DNA of 64,000 bases from Mycolicibacterium komanii. Lineage in GTDB: Bacteria; Actinomycetota; Actinomycetes; Mycobacteriales; Mycobacteriaceae. The notes below the pieces were generated by a model, which did no database searches, was not told the origin of the DNA, and saw nothing but the letters and a program-made list of their open reading frames with translations. The position numbers and the translations under genes are program-made. Numbering within the stretch: the stretch's first letter is position 1; every line of letters begins with the position of its first letter. Where the stretch lies: assembly GCF_001050035.1 (NCBI RefSeq), contig NZ_CVTA01000022.1:1-64000 (forward strand), written 5' to 3'. This document shows, piece by piece, positions 35,998-44,459 of this stretch.

Positions 35998-36429
35998 GTG
36001 TTCCGGGTCTTCAAGAAGTTCTGGATACCGCTGCTGTTGTTCGTGGTGGTTGCGGTGGGCGCCTATGCCATTCTGCGGATCCGCGCGTCCGCCGGTGCGC
36101 ACATCCCGAACCCCGCGGAAACCTCGGCGATAACCTCGAACTTCAATCCGAAACACATCACTTACGAGGTCACCGGGTCGGGAGGGACCGCCAACCTCAA
36201 CTATCTCGATGAGAACGGGCAGCCACATCTCATCGAAAACACACCGCTACCATGGTCGTTCACAATCGTGACGACGTTGCCGTCGATGTCTGCGAACATC
36301 ATCGCCCAAGGCGAACGCGACGTCAGCGATCTCGGCTGCCGGGTGACCGTCGACGGTGAAATCCGCGACGAACGGGCGAGCACGGACACGGTGAAACCGT
36401 TCATCTACTGCTTGGTGAAATCTGTATGA
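35998..36429 (+). CDS. MmpS-family accessory membrane protein
   Basis: The start is a GTG after an excellent AGGAGGGTCAG site, giving a 143-residue product with a short cytoplasmic end, one membrane helix (WIPLLLFVVVAVGAYAILRI) and an external domain. That domain has KHITYEVTGSGGTANLNYLD, then PLPWSFTIVTTLPSMSANII and a pair of Cys (LGCRVTV and IYCLVKSV) likely to form a disulfide. This is the MmpS pattern; these proteins work with the adjacent MmpL in lipid or siderophore transport. The MmpL start is 55 bases downstream. Confidence 0.9.
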   Translation: MFRVFKKFWIPLLLFVVVAVGAYAILRIRASAGAHIPNPAETSAITSNFNPKHITYEVTGSGGTANLNYLDENGQPHLIENTPLPWSFTIVTTLPSMSANIIAQGERDVSDLGCRVTVDGEIRDERASTDTVKPFIYCLVKSV

Positions 36430-36484
36430 GCGCCACGAGTCGGCGAGGCGCTTCCAGGTACGAGGCGCGCCGAGGAGCGATCCG

Positions 36485-39358
36485 ATGACCAACGCGCACA
36501 CGGAGCCCCGGCGGCCGATCCTGGCACGAATGATCCGGATCTTCTCGGTGCCGATCATCGTGTTCTGGGCGCTCGTGGCCGTTGCGCTGGGGATGTTCGT
36601 TCCCTCCCTGGATGACGTCGCCGCGACCCGCTCGGTGCCCATCAGCCCCACGAATGCGCCGTCGTATCAGTCGATGCTGAATATCGGCAAGGTGTTTCAG
36701 CAGTACGATTCGGACTCCTCAGCGATGGTCGTGCTGGAAGGCGATGAGCCCCTGGGCGATGCAGCGCACAAGTTCTATGACGAGATCGTCGCCAGGCTGG
36801 AGGCCGATCACGAGCACGTCCAGAACGTTCAAGACTTCTGGAGTGATCCGCTGACCGCGGCCGGCTCGCAGAGTGTGGACGGTAAGTCCGCGTACGTGCA
36901 GATCTTCCTCAACGGGTCCCAGGGCACCACCGCCAGTCACGAATCGGTGGCCGCCGTCCGAGATCTCGTTGCTTCGGTGCCCGCGCCGCCGGGCATCAAG
37001 GCACATGTCGCCGGTAACACGGTCCTCAACGCCGACACCAGCGTCGCGGGTCATCAGAGCATGGCGACAATGGAGTTGGTATCGGTGGCGGTCATCATCG
37101 TGATGCTGCTCCTGATCTACCGATCTGTCGTCACGGTGGTCATCTCGATGGTGGTCATCGGCCTGGAACTCTTCTCCGCTCAGGGCGTTACCGCTCTGGC
37201 GGGCTATCTGAACATCATCGGCCTCACGCCTTACGCGGTGAGCATGGTCACGATGCTCTCGTTGGCCGCCGGCACCGACTACGTAATCTTCCTGCTGGGT
37301 CGATATCACGAGGAACGATCCAGGGGACGAAGCCGCGAGGACGCGTTCTACATTGCCTATCACGGTGTGTCCCATGTGATCCTGGGGTCCGGCCTGACCA
37401 TCGCGGGCGCCTGCATGTGCCTCACCATGACCACGCTGCCGTACTTCCAGACCATGGCCCTGCCCTGTGCGATCGCGGTCCTGGTGATCATCGTGGCGGC
37501 GCTGACGCTCGCGCCGGCGGTCCTGACCGTCGCATCGAAGTTCGGCCTACTCGATCCCAAGCGTGAGCTTTCGCAAAGGGGATGGCGCAAGGTCGGCACT
37601 GCCGTCGTCCGCTGGCCGGTCCCGATCATCTTCCTGACCAGCCTGATCGCGGTCATCGGCTTCGTGAGCCTGCTGACCTATGTGCCGCAGTACAACGACC
37701 AGAACTTCACCCCCGAGGACATGCCCGCCAACATCGCCATGGGCGTTGCCGACCGACACTTCTCCCAGGCCCGGATGAACCCCGAGCTGTTGATGCTCGA
37801 GGCCGACCACGACCTGCGAAACTCCGCGGACATGCTGGTCATCGACCGCGTCGCCAAGTATGTGGTCCACATGCGTGGCATCGACCGAGTGCAGACCATC
37901 ACCCGCCCGTTGGGCTCGCCCATCGAGCACAGTTCCATTCCGTTCCTGCTCGGTGCGCAGAATGCCGGCACGCTGCAGTCAGCGAAGTTCAACAACGACA
38001 ACTCGGCTCAGATGCTCGAGCAGGCAGACGAATTGAGCAGGACCGTCGCGAACATGGAACGCATGTACACGGTCACGAAGGAGATGACCGAAACCACGCA
38101 CAGCATGGTTGGCAAGACCCATGAGATGGTGGAGACCACCAACGAACTGCGCGACAGCCTCGCCGACTTCGATGACTTCTTCCGGCCGCTGCGGAATTAC
38201 TTCTATTGGGAGCCGCACTGCTTCGACATCCCGATCTGCTGGTCGCTGCGCTCGATCTTCGATTCGCTCGACGGGATCGACACTCTGTCAGATCAGATCA
38301 CCAGCCTGACAGTCGATCTCGACCGCCTCGATGAACTGCTGCCGCAAATGTTGCCCCTGTTGGAGAACACCATCGGTTCCATGAAGACGATGCGTGACTT
38401 CATGCTTTCCACCCACAGCACCATGGCGGGAATGCAGGCCCAGCAACAGGAGTTGGCGCGAGGCGCGACGGAGATCGGTCTGTTCTTCGATCAGGCCAAG
38501 AACGACGATTTCTTCTACCTACCGCCGGATGTGTTCCAAAATCCGGACTTCGAGCGTGGACTCAAGATGTTCCTGTCGCCGGACGGCAAGGCGGTCCGGT
38601 TCATCATCACCCATCAGGGCGATCCCGCGTCAGTCGAGGGCATCTCACACGTTCGGGACCTCAGGGGTGTTGTCGCCGACGCCGTGAAGGGCACTCCGCT
38701 CGCCAACGCGAAAGTCTCGCTGGCCGGTACCGCATCGCTGTACTCCGATATGCAGGATGGCGTCGTCAGCGACCTGATGATCGCGGTCCTGGCATCGATG
38801 ATCCTGATCTTCGCGATCATGCTGCTGATCACCCGCAGCGTCGTGGCTGCGCTGGTGATCGTCGGCACTGTGGCCGCCTCGCTGGGCACCGCTTGCGGCC
38901 TGTCGGTGCTGCTGTGGCAGGACATTCTGGGCCTGGGTGTGCAGTGGATCGTGATTCCGCTGTCGATGGTGATCCTGTTGGCGGTCGGCTCGGATTACAA
39001 CCTGCTTCTGGTATCGCGTCTCAAGGAGGAGATCCACGCCGGGCTGAATACCGGCATCATCCGCGGCATGGGCGCGACCGGCCGGGTGGTCACCGCGGCT
39101 GGACTGGTGTTCGCTTTCACGATGATGTCGATGATCGTCAGCGATCTACGGGTGGTCGGCCAGCTCGGTACGACCATCGGCATCGGGCTGGTCGTCGACA
39201 CGCTGATCGTGCGCTCCTTCATGACCCCATCGATCGCGGCGGCCCTCGGCCGGTGGTTCTGGTGGCCACTGAACACGTTCCAGATCGTTGACAGGACCCG
39301 GCGCAGAAGGTCGGATCCGGCGGACACCGCGCCGATCCCGCAACCGTCGGCGCCGTGA
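36485..39358 (+). CDS. MmpL-family RND transporter
   Basis: The 957-residue protein has the 12-helix RND plan: one N-terminal helix, a large external domain, helices 2-6, a second external domain, and the C-terminal helices. Proton-relay Asp-Tyr pairs are in AAGTDYVIFLLGRYHEE and AVGSDYNLLLVSRLKEE. The second external domain contains a long coiled coil (from about residue 500 to 680) as in MmpL4/MmpL5-type pumps. It exports cell-wall lipids, siderophores or drugs, using the proton gradient, with the MmpS partner. Start ATG is preceded by GAGGAGCGATCCG. The exact substrate cannot be read; the MmpL4/5 type of D2 loop suggests siderophore or small-molecule export. Confidence 0.92.
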   Translation: MTNAHTEPRRPILARMIRIFSVPIIVFWALVAVALGMFVPSLDDVAATRSVPISPTNAPSYQSMLNIGKVFQQYDSDSSAMVVLEGDEPLGDAAHKFYDEIVARLEADHEHVQNVQDFWSDPLTAAGSQSVDGKSAYVQIFLNGSQGTTASHESVAAVRDLVASVPAPPGIKAHVAGNTVLNADTSVAGHQSMATMELVSVAVIIVMLLLIYRSVVTVVISMVVIGLELFSAQGVTALAGYLNIIGLTPYAVSMVTMLSLAAGTDYVIFLLGRYHEERSRGRSREDAFYIAYHGVSHVILGSGLTIAGACMCLTMTTLPYFQTMALPCAIAVLVIIVAALTLAPAVLTVASKFGLLDPKRELSQRGWRKVGTAVVRWPVPIIFLTSLIAVIGFVSLLTYVPQYNDQNFTPEDMPANIAMGVADRHFSQARMNPELLMLEADHDLRNSADMLVIDRVAKYVVHMRGIDRVQTITRPLGSPIEHSSIPFLLGAQNAGTLQSAKFNNDNSAQMLEQADELSRTVANMERMYTVTKEMTETTHSMVGKTHEMVETTNELRDSLADFDDFFRPLRNYFYWEPHCFDIPICWSLRSIFDSLDGIDTLSDQITSLTVDLDRLDELLPQMLPLLENTIGSMKTMRDFMLSTHSTMAGMQAQQQELARGATEIGLFFDQAKNDDFFYLPPDVFQNPDFERGLKMFLSPDGKAVRFIITHQGDPASVEGISHVRDLRGVVADAVKGTPLANAKVSLAGTASLYSDMQDGVVSDLMIAVLASMILIFAIMLLITRSVVAALVIVGTVAASLGTACGLSVLLWQDILGLGVQWIVIPLSMVILLAVGSDYNLLLVSRLKEEIHAGLNTGIIRGMGATGRVVTAAGLVFAFTMMSMIVSDLRVVGQLGTTIGIGLVVDTLIVRSFMTPSIAAALGRWFWWPLNTFQIVDRTRRRRSDPADTAPIPQPSAP

Positions 39359-39373
39359 CGTCTAGGTTGGTCG

Positions 39374-39985
39374 GTGATGTCCGCGTCGGAGCCGAAGCTA
39401 CGCCAGCGCACTGAGGGCCGGTTGGATCGGTCGAGGGACCCCGCGATCCTCGACGCGGCGCTGGCCGCGTTGCGGGAGCACGGCTACGAGGCCACCAACA
39501 TGAACGACATTGCCGCGCGGGCCGGGGTGGGCAAGGCGGCGATTTACCGCCGGTGGTCGTCGAAGGCCGCGTTGATCACCGACGCGTTGGTCTACTGGCG
39601 GCCCGACCTGCTCACCGATGAACCCCCGGACACCGGCAGCCTGCACGGCGATATGGAAGCGCTGGTGGAGCGCGCGGAGCGCAACGAGGACGCGATGGTC
39701 ACCTACGACCTGATCCTGCGGGTCGCGCTCGAGGCCGTTCACGACCGCGAATTGGCCTTGGCGCTCGACGATTTGATGTTGCTGCGGGGCCGCCAGAAAA
39801 TGGCGACGATCCTGCGAAGGGCCGTCGACCGCGGTGAGATCGCGGATCGCGACTGGACGATGGTGGCAGACGTGGCCACCGCGATGAGCCTGATGCGTGT
39901 GGTGAACGGACAACGCGTCGACACGGCGTTCGTCCGCGAGGTCATCAACACGCTGGTGCTGCCTGCGGTGCGTGGCGAAGGCTGA
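39374..39985 (+). CDS. TetR-family transcriptional regulator
   Basis: The 203-residue protein has a TetR helix-turn-helix (REHGYEATNMNDIAARAGVG, KAAIYRRWSSKAALITDALV) and an all-helical ligand domain of the TetR_C type. It starts 16 bases after the MmpL stop (GTG, with an ATG one codon later), so it is probably part of the mmpS-mmpL operon and the likely repressor acting at the palindrome before mmpS. The ligand is unknown. It converges on the sucrase/ferredoxin-like gene four bases away. Confidence 0.9.
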   Translation: MMSASEPKLRQRTEGRLDRSRDPAILDAALAALREHGYEATNMNDIAARAGVGKAAIYRRWSSKAALITDALVYWRPDLLTDEPPDTGSLHGDMEALVERAERNEDAMVTYDLILRVALEAVHDRELALALDDLMLLRGRQKMATILRRAVDRGEIADRDWTMVADVATAMSLMRVVNGQRVDTAFVREVINTLVLPAVRGEG

Positions 39986-39988
39986 CGC

Positions 39989-40882
39989 TCACCCGCCGGC
40001 CAGGGTCAAGGACCCGAGTGTGAACACGCGAACCTGACCCGGAACCTGCGCATGGCATTGCGAGAGAAGGGGTGCGGACAACTCCTCGTGCAGGATCACC
40101 TCGATGGGTCCGTCGTCGCCGTCGAGCAGGACCTTGATCAGGTGTTCACCGCGCTCGACATGCAGCGGGTGCAGCGCGTCGATGCGGTCGTCGCCGGTGC
40201 GCTCGCGCACGAAGTACTGTGCGGCCTGAACGGCGTGGGGAAGTGACGTGCGTCCACGCAGAAACCGGTTGTCCAGCCGACCGTCGAGGTAGCGTCGCAC
40301 CAGCCCCGCGGCGTCGGCGGAGTCGACCCTGCCGTAGCACAGGCCCTCGGGCAGGATCAGCATGGTGGCCGCGAAGCGGTCGCCGCCGAGATGCGAGCAC
40401 TCCCAGGTGGATTCGGGGTATTCCGCCGCGATCGCCCGGCACGCGCTGCGGCCCCGCACCGCGCAGCACTGGTCGTGTTTGCCGTGGGAGCAGATCGCGA
40501 TCACCGGATCGGTCGTCGGGCTTCCGTCGCTGCCGTCGAGCGCGAGCTCGAGAAAGTCACGGGGGTCGTCGACCTCCCCGTGGTGAAGGGCCTCGGCGCC
40601 GACGTCGCAGTGTGCGATGTACCAGCGCCACCGCGGGATCTCGGGCCGGCGACCGTGTTTGCGTATCGCCGCGATGCGCATGCCCGCCTTCTCGACCCGG
40701 CGCACGATCGCGCGGCCGAGCTCGGGGTCGATGCAGCCGGGGGATTGCAGAAACACCGAGGGACCCCAGGCGCCGCTGAGCTCGAGCAGCAGCCACCGCG
40801 ACCCCGCCGACGCGGTGCCGTACATCGGGTCGTCACGGGCCAGCGATTGATCGCTGCACGGAATTCTCTTCGCGGCCGTCAT
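39989..40882 (-). CDS. sucrase/ferredoxin-like (Suc_Fer-like) protein
   Basis: The 297-residue protein matches the Suc_Fer-like family, which has a thioredoxin-like [2Fe-2S] ferredoxin fold. The key segment is PVIAICSHGKHDQCCAVRGR (C131, C139, C140), followed by TWECSHLGGDRFAATMLILP (C162) and LCYGRVD. These Cys could hold a 2Fe-2S cluster. Its start overlaps the stop of the JmjC-type oxygenase gene by ATGA, so the two are translated together, and both follow the repeat-protein gene. A role as electron donor or cluster-bearing partner is inferred from this coupling. The family's role is otherwise not known. Confidence 0.87.
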   Translation of the reverse strand: MTAAKRIPCSDQSLARDDPMYGTASAGSRWLLLELSGAWGPSVFLQSPGCIDPELGRAIVRRVEKAGMRIAAIRKHGRRPEIPRWRWYIAHCDVGAEALHHGEVDDPRDFLELALDGSDGSPTTDPVIAICSHGKHDQCCAVRGRSACRAIAAEYPESTWECSHLGGDRFAATMLILPEGLCYGRVDSADAAGLVRRYLDGRLDNRFLRGRTSLPHAVQAAQYFVRERTGDDRIDALHPLHVERGEHLIKVLLDGDDGPIEVILHEELSAPLLSQCHAQVPGQVRVFTLGSLTLAGG

Positions 40883-42120
40883 CCGGCGTCTGCCGGAAGG
40901 TTCCGGTGCACCGGAACGAGCACGCCCTCCCGCAGCAGCCGCCGGATCAAGACGGTGGCATCGGCGGTGTCGAGGCCGGGCATGCTCGCCGCATCCACGA
41001 CGCCACCCCGATACACGCTGCGGATCGCGTCGCCGCAGATCTGCGGGAAGGTGATGGTCCGGTCCGGCAGGCGCAGCACGACGCGCTCGCCCGATTGGTC
41101 GATGGTCGCGCTCAGCCCGTGCCGCCACTCGACGAGGACATCCCCGGCCCGCTCGGCGGCGGCCAGGGAAGCCAGCGGGCGCACCGCCACCGGCCGCGTC
41201 CGATCAGCGTGATGTCGGGACAGGTTCGCGGCGGCGCCCGCGCTGAAGGTCGCCGCGTCGTCGCGCAGCGACCCGACCATCTCCGCCATCACCTTCGTCA
41301 CCGTCGCCATCGTCTCATCCGCATCGGCGGCACCCATGGGCAGAGACGCGCGGAACACCGCGTCGTTCGTCAGCTGGTCGACGACGGCACGCGCGACGTC
41401 AACCGCCGTCACGGGGGAGACGCCGATCGTGAGGTGGATCGACGTCGTCTGCAGTGCCTGCGCCGAATGCACCCACCCGCGTGGCAGATACAGAACATCG
41501 CCCTCGCCCAGCACCGTGTCGATGACCGGGGCGTCGTCGGCCACCCGCTTCTCGATCTCGGCGCGGTGCTCCGTCCACGGCTGCGACGGCAGCGGATGTT
41601 CGTACACCGGCTCGTGCACGATCCAGCGCTTCTGCCCGGACACCTGCAGGACGAACACGTCGTGCACGTCGTAGTGCGGATCGAAGCCCCGGTTGATCGG
41701 CGGGGTGACGTAGGCGTTGGCCTGCACGGGATGTCCCAGCTCGTCGACCGCCCAGCGGACGAAGTCGATGACCGGCGGCCACAGCCGGTGCAGACCCTGC
41801 AGCACAATCGTTGCGCCCGAGGCGAATTGGGTCAGCAGCTTGGCGGAGTCGATCTGGTCCGGGATCTCCGCGCCGAAGCCGGCGGGCCCGAGGTAGCAGT
41901 CCCTGGGCAGGACGCCGCCCTCCTTGGCCAGCCGGATGAACGGAGCGCGTACCCCGCGCTCGGCGATCAGTTCGTCGACCGTGTCGGGCGAGAGTAGATC
42001 GCCGAAGTCACGGGGCAACGCATCCGCCCGCGTGAGCAGCGGTCGGCGGCCCCAGTACTCGTCGGCGAATCGTCGGGCGTCGACCGCCACGCAGCGCCGA
42101 AGCATCGGTGCCGTCAGCAT
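40879..42120 (-). CDS. JmjC/cupin-domain 2-oxoglutarate oxygenase (ROXA/NO66-like)
   Basis: The 413-residue protein has an N-terminal ROX-type lead (FADEYWGRRPLLTRADALPR) and a JmjC cupin with the Fe(II) facial triad HXD...H: H149 and D151 in GFDPHYDVHDVFVLQVSGQK, and H218 in LYLPRGWVHSAQALQ. A helical dimerisation region and a winged-helix-like C-terminal domain follow, as in ROXA/YcfD and human MINA53/NO66. Known family members hydroxylate Arg or His of ribosomal proteins. Here the gene starts 24 bases after a gene for a short repeat protein with one His and one Asn per repeat, which is an attractive alternative substrate. Oxygenase activity is well supported by the triad; the substrate is inference. 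Confidence 0.87.
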   Translation of the reverse strand: MLTAPMLRRCVAVDARRFADEYWGRRPLLTRADALPRDFGDLLSPDTVDELIAERGVRAPFIRLAKEGGVLPRDCYLGPAGFGAEIPDQIDSAKLLTQFASGATIVLQGLHRLWPPVIDFVRWAVDELGHPVQANAYVTPPINRGFDPHYDVHDVFVLQVSGQKRWIVHEPVYEHPLPSQPWTEHRAEIEKRVADDAPVIDTVLGEGDVLYLPRGWVHSAQALQTTSIHLTIGVSPVTAVDVARAVVDQLTNDAVFRASLPMGAADADETMATVTKVMAEMVGSLRDDAATFSAGAAANLSRHHADRTRPVAVRPLASLAAAERAGDVLVEWRHGLSATIDQSGERVVLRLPDRTITFPQICGDAIRSVYRGGVVDAASMPGLDTADATVLIRRLLREGVLVPVHRNLPADAG

Positions 42121-42144
42121 GGGGATGTCGTCAGCGAGCGGGTG

Positions 42145-42393
42145 TCAGGCCGTCCCGTCGGCGCCCCCGTCGTGACCCTCGGGGTTGCTGCCGCCGTCAG
42201 CGGGGCCTTCACCGCCGGCCGTGCCGTCGGCGCCGCCGTCGTGACCCTCGGGGTTGCTGCCGCCGTCAGCGGGGCCCTCGCCGCCGGCCGTGCCGTCGGC
42301 GCCGCCGTCGTGTCCTTCGGGGTTGGAGCCGCCGTCAGCGGGGCCCTCTCCGCCTGCGCCCGAGGTGGTGATGTCGTCATCGTCGAGTGCCAT
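42145..42393 (-). CDS. short acidic protein of three identical 23-residue repeats; candidate substrate of the adjacent oxygenase
   Basis: The ATG follows AGAAGGGATCGAC. The 82-residue product is a 13-residue lead (MALDDDDITTSGA) plus three exact copies of a 23-residue unit. The unit starts GGEGPADGG, continues SNPEGHDGG and ends ADGTA. Each unit has nine Gly, three Asp, two Glu, two Pro, three Ala and one each of Ser, Asn, His and Thr. There are no Cys, no aromatic or long hydrophobic residues, so it must be disordered, acidic and soluble. The gene lies 24 bases before the JmjC-type oxygenase on the same strand. I know similar acidic Gly/Asp-rich mycobacterial ORFs without function. A modified peptide or hydroxylated scaffold is inferred, not shown. 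Confidence 0.8.
   Translation of the reverse strand: MALDDDDITTSGAGGEGPADGGSNPEGHDGGADGTAGGEGPADGGSNPEGHDGGADGTAGGEGPADGGSNPEGHDGGADGTA
42148..42354 (-). repeat. three in-frame 69-base tandem repeats
   Basis: Units lie at 42286-42354, 42217-42285 and 42148-42216. They differ by several bases, all synonymous: the Ser codon is TCC in the first and AGC in the other two, and Gly and Glu codons vary. The encoded 23 residues are the same in all three. Confidence 0.9.
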
Positions 42394-42463
42394 GTCGATC
42401 CCTTCTTTGGGCTGTGGTCCCCAGGGAGTTGCCCCGGACGGTGTCGGCGAAACACCGCGAAAC

Positions 42464-42469
42464 TATGGT
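42464..42469 (+). promoter_or_regulatory. -10 element placed for a leaderless NUDIX transcript
   Basis: TATGGT fits the TANNNT -10 consensus and ends six bases before the GTG of the NUDIX gene. In mycobacteria this spacing usually gives an mRNA starting at the start codon. No ribosome-binding site is visible before the GTG. Confidence 0.45.
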
Positions 42470-42475
42470 CGAGCG

Positions 42476-43195
42476 GTGACGATCTCCTACGACGAGTCGC
42501 TGCGCGAGCGGATCGGATCGAACCTGTCGCGACACGAACGGCGCGTCGTCACCGACCCGACCAAGCGGCACGCGGCGGTCGCCGTGGTGCTGGTGGACTC
42601 GGAGGTCGGCGAGGACCGGATGGATCCGGTCGACGTCGAGGGTTGGAACGACGGGCGGGGCATGCCCGACGCCGGCCTCGACGGGCGCATGGTCGACGTC
42701 TCCGGCGGCGCGGCCTTCCTTCTGTGCCGCAGGGCGTCGCGGCTGACGTCGCACGCCGCACAGTGGGCGTTGCCCGGTGGCCGGCTCGATCCGGGTGAGA
42801 CCGTGGTCGACGCCGCCCTGCGCGAGCTCGACGAGGAGGTCGGCCTCCGGTTGCCCGACTCGACGGTGCTGGGCCTGCTGGACGACTATCCGACCCGCTC
42901 GGGATACGTCATCACGCCCGTCGTCATCTGGGGTGGTGGGCGGCTGGATCCGCGCCCGGCGCCCGATGAGGTCGTCGCGGTGTACCGGGTGGGCCTACAC
43001 CAACTCCAGCGCCCCGACTCGCCGCGGTTCATCGAGATCCCGGAGAGCCCGCGACCCGTCGTGCAGGTCCCGCTGGGCAACGACCTGATCCACGCGCCGA
43101 CGGGTGCGGTGCTGCTGCAACTGCGCTGGCTCGGACTGGAGGGCAGACACGATCCGGTCGACGAACTCGAACAACCCGTCTTCGCCTGGAAGTGA
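42476..43195 (+). CDS. NUDIX hydrolase (CoA pyrophosphatase-like)
   Basis: The 239-residue protein contains an exact Nudix box, GRLDPGETVVDAALRELDEE followed by VGL, with the metal-binding REXXEE core. Upstream is the strand FLLCRRASRLTSHAAQWALP. NUDIX enzymes cut nucleoside-diphosphate-linked compounds; the surroundings of the box resemble CoA/ADP-ribose-type hydrolases, but no UPF0035 motif is clear. The start GTG (MTISYDESLRERIG) is not preceded by a ribosome site but by a -10 element, suggesting a leaderless mRNA. It is divergent from the repeat-protein gene, only 82 bases away, so both promoters share that space. Confidence 0.88.
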   Translation: MTISYDESLRERIGSNLSRHERRVVTDPTKRHAAVAVVLVDSEVGEDRMDPVDVEGWNDGRGMPDAGLDGRMVDVSGGAAFLLCRRASRLTSHAAQWALPGGRLDPGETVVDAALRELDEEVGLRLPDSTVLGLLDDYPTRSGYVITPVVIWGGGRLDPRPAPDEVVAVYRVGLHQLQRPDSPRFIEIPESPRPVVQVPLGNDLIHAPTGAVLLQLRWLGLEGRHDPVDELEQPVFAWK

Positions 43196-43279
43196 AGCGA
43201 GCACAATTCATATGTACCTACATGGACATGACGAACGCGGGTACTCCGCGAGCGACCGCATGACAGAACGGGGTAGACC

Positions 43280-44452
43280 GTGAAATTGGCGCTGAGTGAC
43301 GAGGACGCCGCATTCCGCGAGGAGTTGCGGCGCTTCTACACCTCCGAGATTCCCGAAGACATCCGCGAGCGTGGCAAGACCGGCCATACGAAGTTCCCCG
43401 AGGACATGGTCACCAGCCAGCGCATCCTCAACGCGAACGGGCTGGCCGTGCCGAACTGGCCGGTCGAGTGGGGCGGCAAGGAGTGGTCGCCGCTGCAGCG
43501 CCAGATCTGGCTCGACGAGATGCAGTTGGCCGGCGTCCCCGAACCCTTGGCGTTCAACACCAAGATGGTCGGCCCGGTGATCGCGCAGTTCGGTTCGCAG
43601 GCGATGAAGGAACGCTTCCTGCCGCCGACGGCCAACATCGACATCTGGTGGTGTCAGGGCTTCTCTGAGCCGGAGGCCGGTTCGGACCTCGCGTCCTTGC
43701 GGACCACCGCCGTGCGCGACGGCGACACCTACGTCGTCAACGGGCAGAAGACGTGGACGACGCTCGGTCAGTACGCCGACTGGATCTTCCTGTTGGCGCG
43801 CACCGACCCGACCGCGCCGAAACGGCAGGCCGGTATCTCGTTCCTGCTGGCCGAGATGTCGACGCCGGGGATCACGCTGCGACCAATCGAGCTGATCGAC
43901 GGCAGCTACGAGGTCAACGAGGTCTTCTTCGAAGACGTCCGGATCCCGGCCGATCAGCTTGTCGGCGAGGAGAACCAGGGCTGGACGTACGCCAAGTTCC
44001 TGCTCGGCAACGAGCGCACCGGCATCGCCCGCATCGGGCTGACGAAGCTGTGGATGGCGCAGGTCAAGGAATACGCCGCGAAGCTTGAGGTCAACGGGAC
44101 GCCGCTGCTAGAGGATCCGCTGTTCGCCGCCCGGGTGGCCGAGATCGAAACCGGGCTGCTCGCTTTGGAACTCACGCAGATGCGCGTGAGCGGATCCGAA
44201 GCCGACGGCAAGCCGAACCCCGCGTCGTCGATCCTCAAGCTGCGCGGCAGCCAGCTGCAGCAGGCCGCCACCGAGCTGTTCGTCGAGGTGGCGGGGCCGG
44301 AGGCCCTGCCGTTCGACGCCGGCGACCTCGACGTGCCCACCTGGGCGCAGGACGCCGCACCCCGCTATCTGAACTATCGGAAGACGTCGATCTACGGCGG
44401 TACCAACGAGGTTCAACGCACCATCGTCGCTTCGACCATCTTGGGATTGTGA
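43280..44452 (+). CDS. acyl-CoA dehydrogenase (FadE), larger subunit type
   Basis: The 390-residue ACAD has GFSEPEAGSDLASLRTTAVR and YVVNGQKTWTTLGQYADWIF, and ends NYRKTSIYGGTNEVQRTIVA. As in the FadE gene at 13982-15172, the Glu of the YEGT motif of medium-chain enzymes is Gly (YGGT), so the base must be elsewhere. A shorter FadE partner gene begins eight bases after its stop, which again suggests a heterotetramer. The start GTG is followed by KLALSDEDAAFREELRRFYT, the usual N terminus. Substrate unknown; this pair belongs to the sterol/side-chain-like class of mycobacterial FadEs by architecture. Confidence 0.88.
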   Translation: MKLALSDEDAAFREELRRFYTSEIPEDIRERGKTGHTKFPEDMVTSQRILNANGLAVPNWPVEWGGKEWSPLQRQIWLDEMQLAGVPEPLAFNTKMVGPVIAQFGSQAMKERFLPPTANIDIWWCQGFSEPEAGSDLASLRTTAVRDGDTYVVNGQKTWTTLGQYADWIFLLARTDPTAPKRQAGISFLLAEMSTPGITLRPIELIDGSYEVNEVFFEDVRIPADQLVGEENQGWTYAKFLLGNERTGIARIGLTKLWMAQVKEYAAKLEVNGTPLLEDPLFAARVAEIETGLLALELTQMRVSGSEADGKPNPASSILKLRGSQLQQAATELFVEVAGPEALPFDAGDLDVPTWAQDAAPRYLNYRKTSIYGGTNEVQRTIVASTILGL

Positions 44453-44459
44453 GCCTGCC

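Noticed and set aside
42148..42354. Tandem repeats as a CRISPR array or MIRU-like VNTR
   Set aside because: Units are directly adjacent without spacers, and they are in frame in a gene with synonymous-only changes, so a coding explanation is better.
42145..42393. Repeat ORF as a PE/PPE or PGRS protein
   Set aside because: The Gly-rich repeats suggest it, but there is no PE or PPE N-terminal domain, the unit is 23 residues with Asp, Glu and His, and the size is far too small.
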